Shown here one piece after another: positions 63,206-64,000 of a DNA stretch of 64,000 bases. A model generated the notes under the pieces. That model was not told the DNA's origin and made no database searches. It saw only the letters and a program-made list of their open reading frames with translations. Position 1 is the first letter of the stretch, and each line of letters begins with the position of its first letter. The position numbers and the translations under genes were made by a program. The stretch is from Caldanaerobius fijiensis DSM 17918 (GTDB lineage: Bacteria > Bacillota > Thermoanaerobacteria > Thermoanaerobacterales > Caldanaerobiaceae). The stretch lies in the NCBI RefSeq assembly GCF_900129075.1, contig NZ_FQVH01000001.1:58604-122603 (forward strand), read 5' to 3'.

Positions 63206-63919
63206 TTAAACGGGTTTTTTCAATTCTATTAACCTTATATAGCCTGTTCCCTGATAATTCTCATCATTTTCAAAACTAATCAATTCAAAAGATGTATCCT
63301 CCAATTCACTTTTTAATTCTCCCTCAGTAAACCATCGAACATAACCTTCTCCTAATGGAAAATTATCACCTTGTTCAAGAATCTTAAAATTAGCAGCAGG
63401 ACTCATATAAAAATATTCATCCTTTGACTCTTCAATAAAATCATCGGGTACGATATATTGTGTTATCAGGCAAGTCCCTCCGGATTTCAGTATACGGTAC
63501 AATTCTTGTAAATACTGATGCCGTAAATCCCTTGTTGGAATATAACAAAGCACCTTAAATGCAATGAGAGCATCAAACTCATTATCTCGAAAAGGCAATG
63601 TGAGGCCATCTACCAACCTGTAATTTATATTCAACCCCTTTTTTTCTGTCTCTTTAGATGCAATATTTAAAAGCTCTTCACTTATATCGACAGCCGTAAC
63701 ATGATAACCCATTTCCGCTAAATATATAGAAATTCGCCCAGCCCCACAACCAACATCCAATACCGAACCTTTAACAGGAAGTTTATTCAATAACCATCTC
63801 TCTGCAGGAGTCGGCCCTTGATAAATCTCATCCTTGTAATGCCTTATTTGTTCAGGTCTTTTAAACCATTGTTTAACCGACTGTAAAAGATATTTATGTT
63901 CATCTGTAATTCCGTTCAT
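63206..63919 (-). CDS. Class I SAM-dependent methyltransferase
   Basis: About 237 residues. SAM-binding motif VLDVGCGAGRISIYLAEMG, acidic end of strand 2 in VTAVDISEELL, then FDALIAFKVLCYIP and the LKSGGTCLITQYI post-motif. ATG at 63919 after GAGGGG. Substrate unknown; the gene is separate from its neighbours. Confidence 0.88.
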   Translation of the reverse strand: MNGITDEHKYLLQSVKQWFKRPEQIRHYKDEIYQGPTPAERWLLNKLPVKGSVLDVGCGAGRISIYLAEMGYHVTAVDISEELLNIASKETEKKGLNINYRLVDGLTLPFRDNEFDALIAFKVLCYIPTRDLRHQYLQELYRILKSGGTCLITQYIVPDDFIEESKDEYFYMSPAANFKILEQGDNFPLGEGYVRWFTEGELKSELEDTSFELISFENDENYQGTGYIRLIELKKPV

Positions 63920-64000
63920 AGTAATTCCCCTCAATTATTGCTCTTATTTTTATAACATCATTATACATTTAAAAAAAGTGCAAATGCAATAAAAAGACAC

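Overview
The window looks like chromosomal DNA of an anaerobic, spore-forming, low-GC Firmicute, most like the thermophilic Thermoanaerobacterales. The signs are a GerA-type germination operon, the rplU-prp-rpmA-spo0B-obg order, a valS T-box, AGGAGG ribosome sites, frequent TTG/GTG starts, and a type I-B (Cst/Tneap) plus type III-A CRISPR pair. I cannot name the species from sequence alone.

Bases 1-20,130 are a double CRISPR-Cas locus on the minus strand. A type III-A operon (cas10-csm2-csm3-csm4-csm5-cas6, then a CARF-HEPN protein with a Csx20-like C-terminus) runs into a conserved leader and array 2 (25 repeats). A type I-B operon (CARF-HEPN, cas6, cas2, cas8, cas7, cas5, cas3, cas4, cas1) runs into a second copy of the leader and array 1, which is cut by the window edge. 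The two operons have near-identical promoters. The one upstream of the type I-B operon sits in a decayed CRISPR repeat beyond the old end of array 2.

Bases 20,400-26,460 hold a biotin-linked fatty-acyl cluster: a MaoC-like hydratase, BioY, a thiolase, an acyl-CoA ligase and a NamA-like ene-reductase, led by a promoter whose -35 box lies in a BirA-type operator. A divergent FabG-like reductase would complete a chain-elongation cycle. Next come a DUF2225 protein, a MetP/MetS-type amino-acid symporter with its 34-residue small subunit, an ADP-ribosylglycohydrolase-like protein, and an ECF sigma factor paired with an unfamiliar repeat protein.

Bases 33,840-40,400 hold tRNA-Trp, a sugar isomerase-like and a Gfo/Idh/MocA protein, the gerA-gerC-gerB operon and two small unknown genes. 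Bases 40,460-45,460 hold an ArsR-headed nickel-pincer-cofactor operon (larE-larB-larC1/larC2, with an A11 slippery run after an internal AGGAGG), followed by cytidine deaminase and pyrimidine-nucleoside phosphorylase.

The rest is a DUF815 ATPase and fructokinase with a palindromic operator, a three-gene ABC exporter, a MATE exporter between two identical inverted tRNA-Tyr genes, a family 5 binding lipoprotein, the obg/ribosomal operon, folC, a GNAT enzyme, valS with a T-box, a Uma2-type protein and a methyltransferase. The points most worth a second look are the CARF-HEPN-Csx20 fusion, the BirA-controlled acyl operon and the larC frameshift site.
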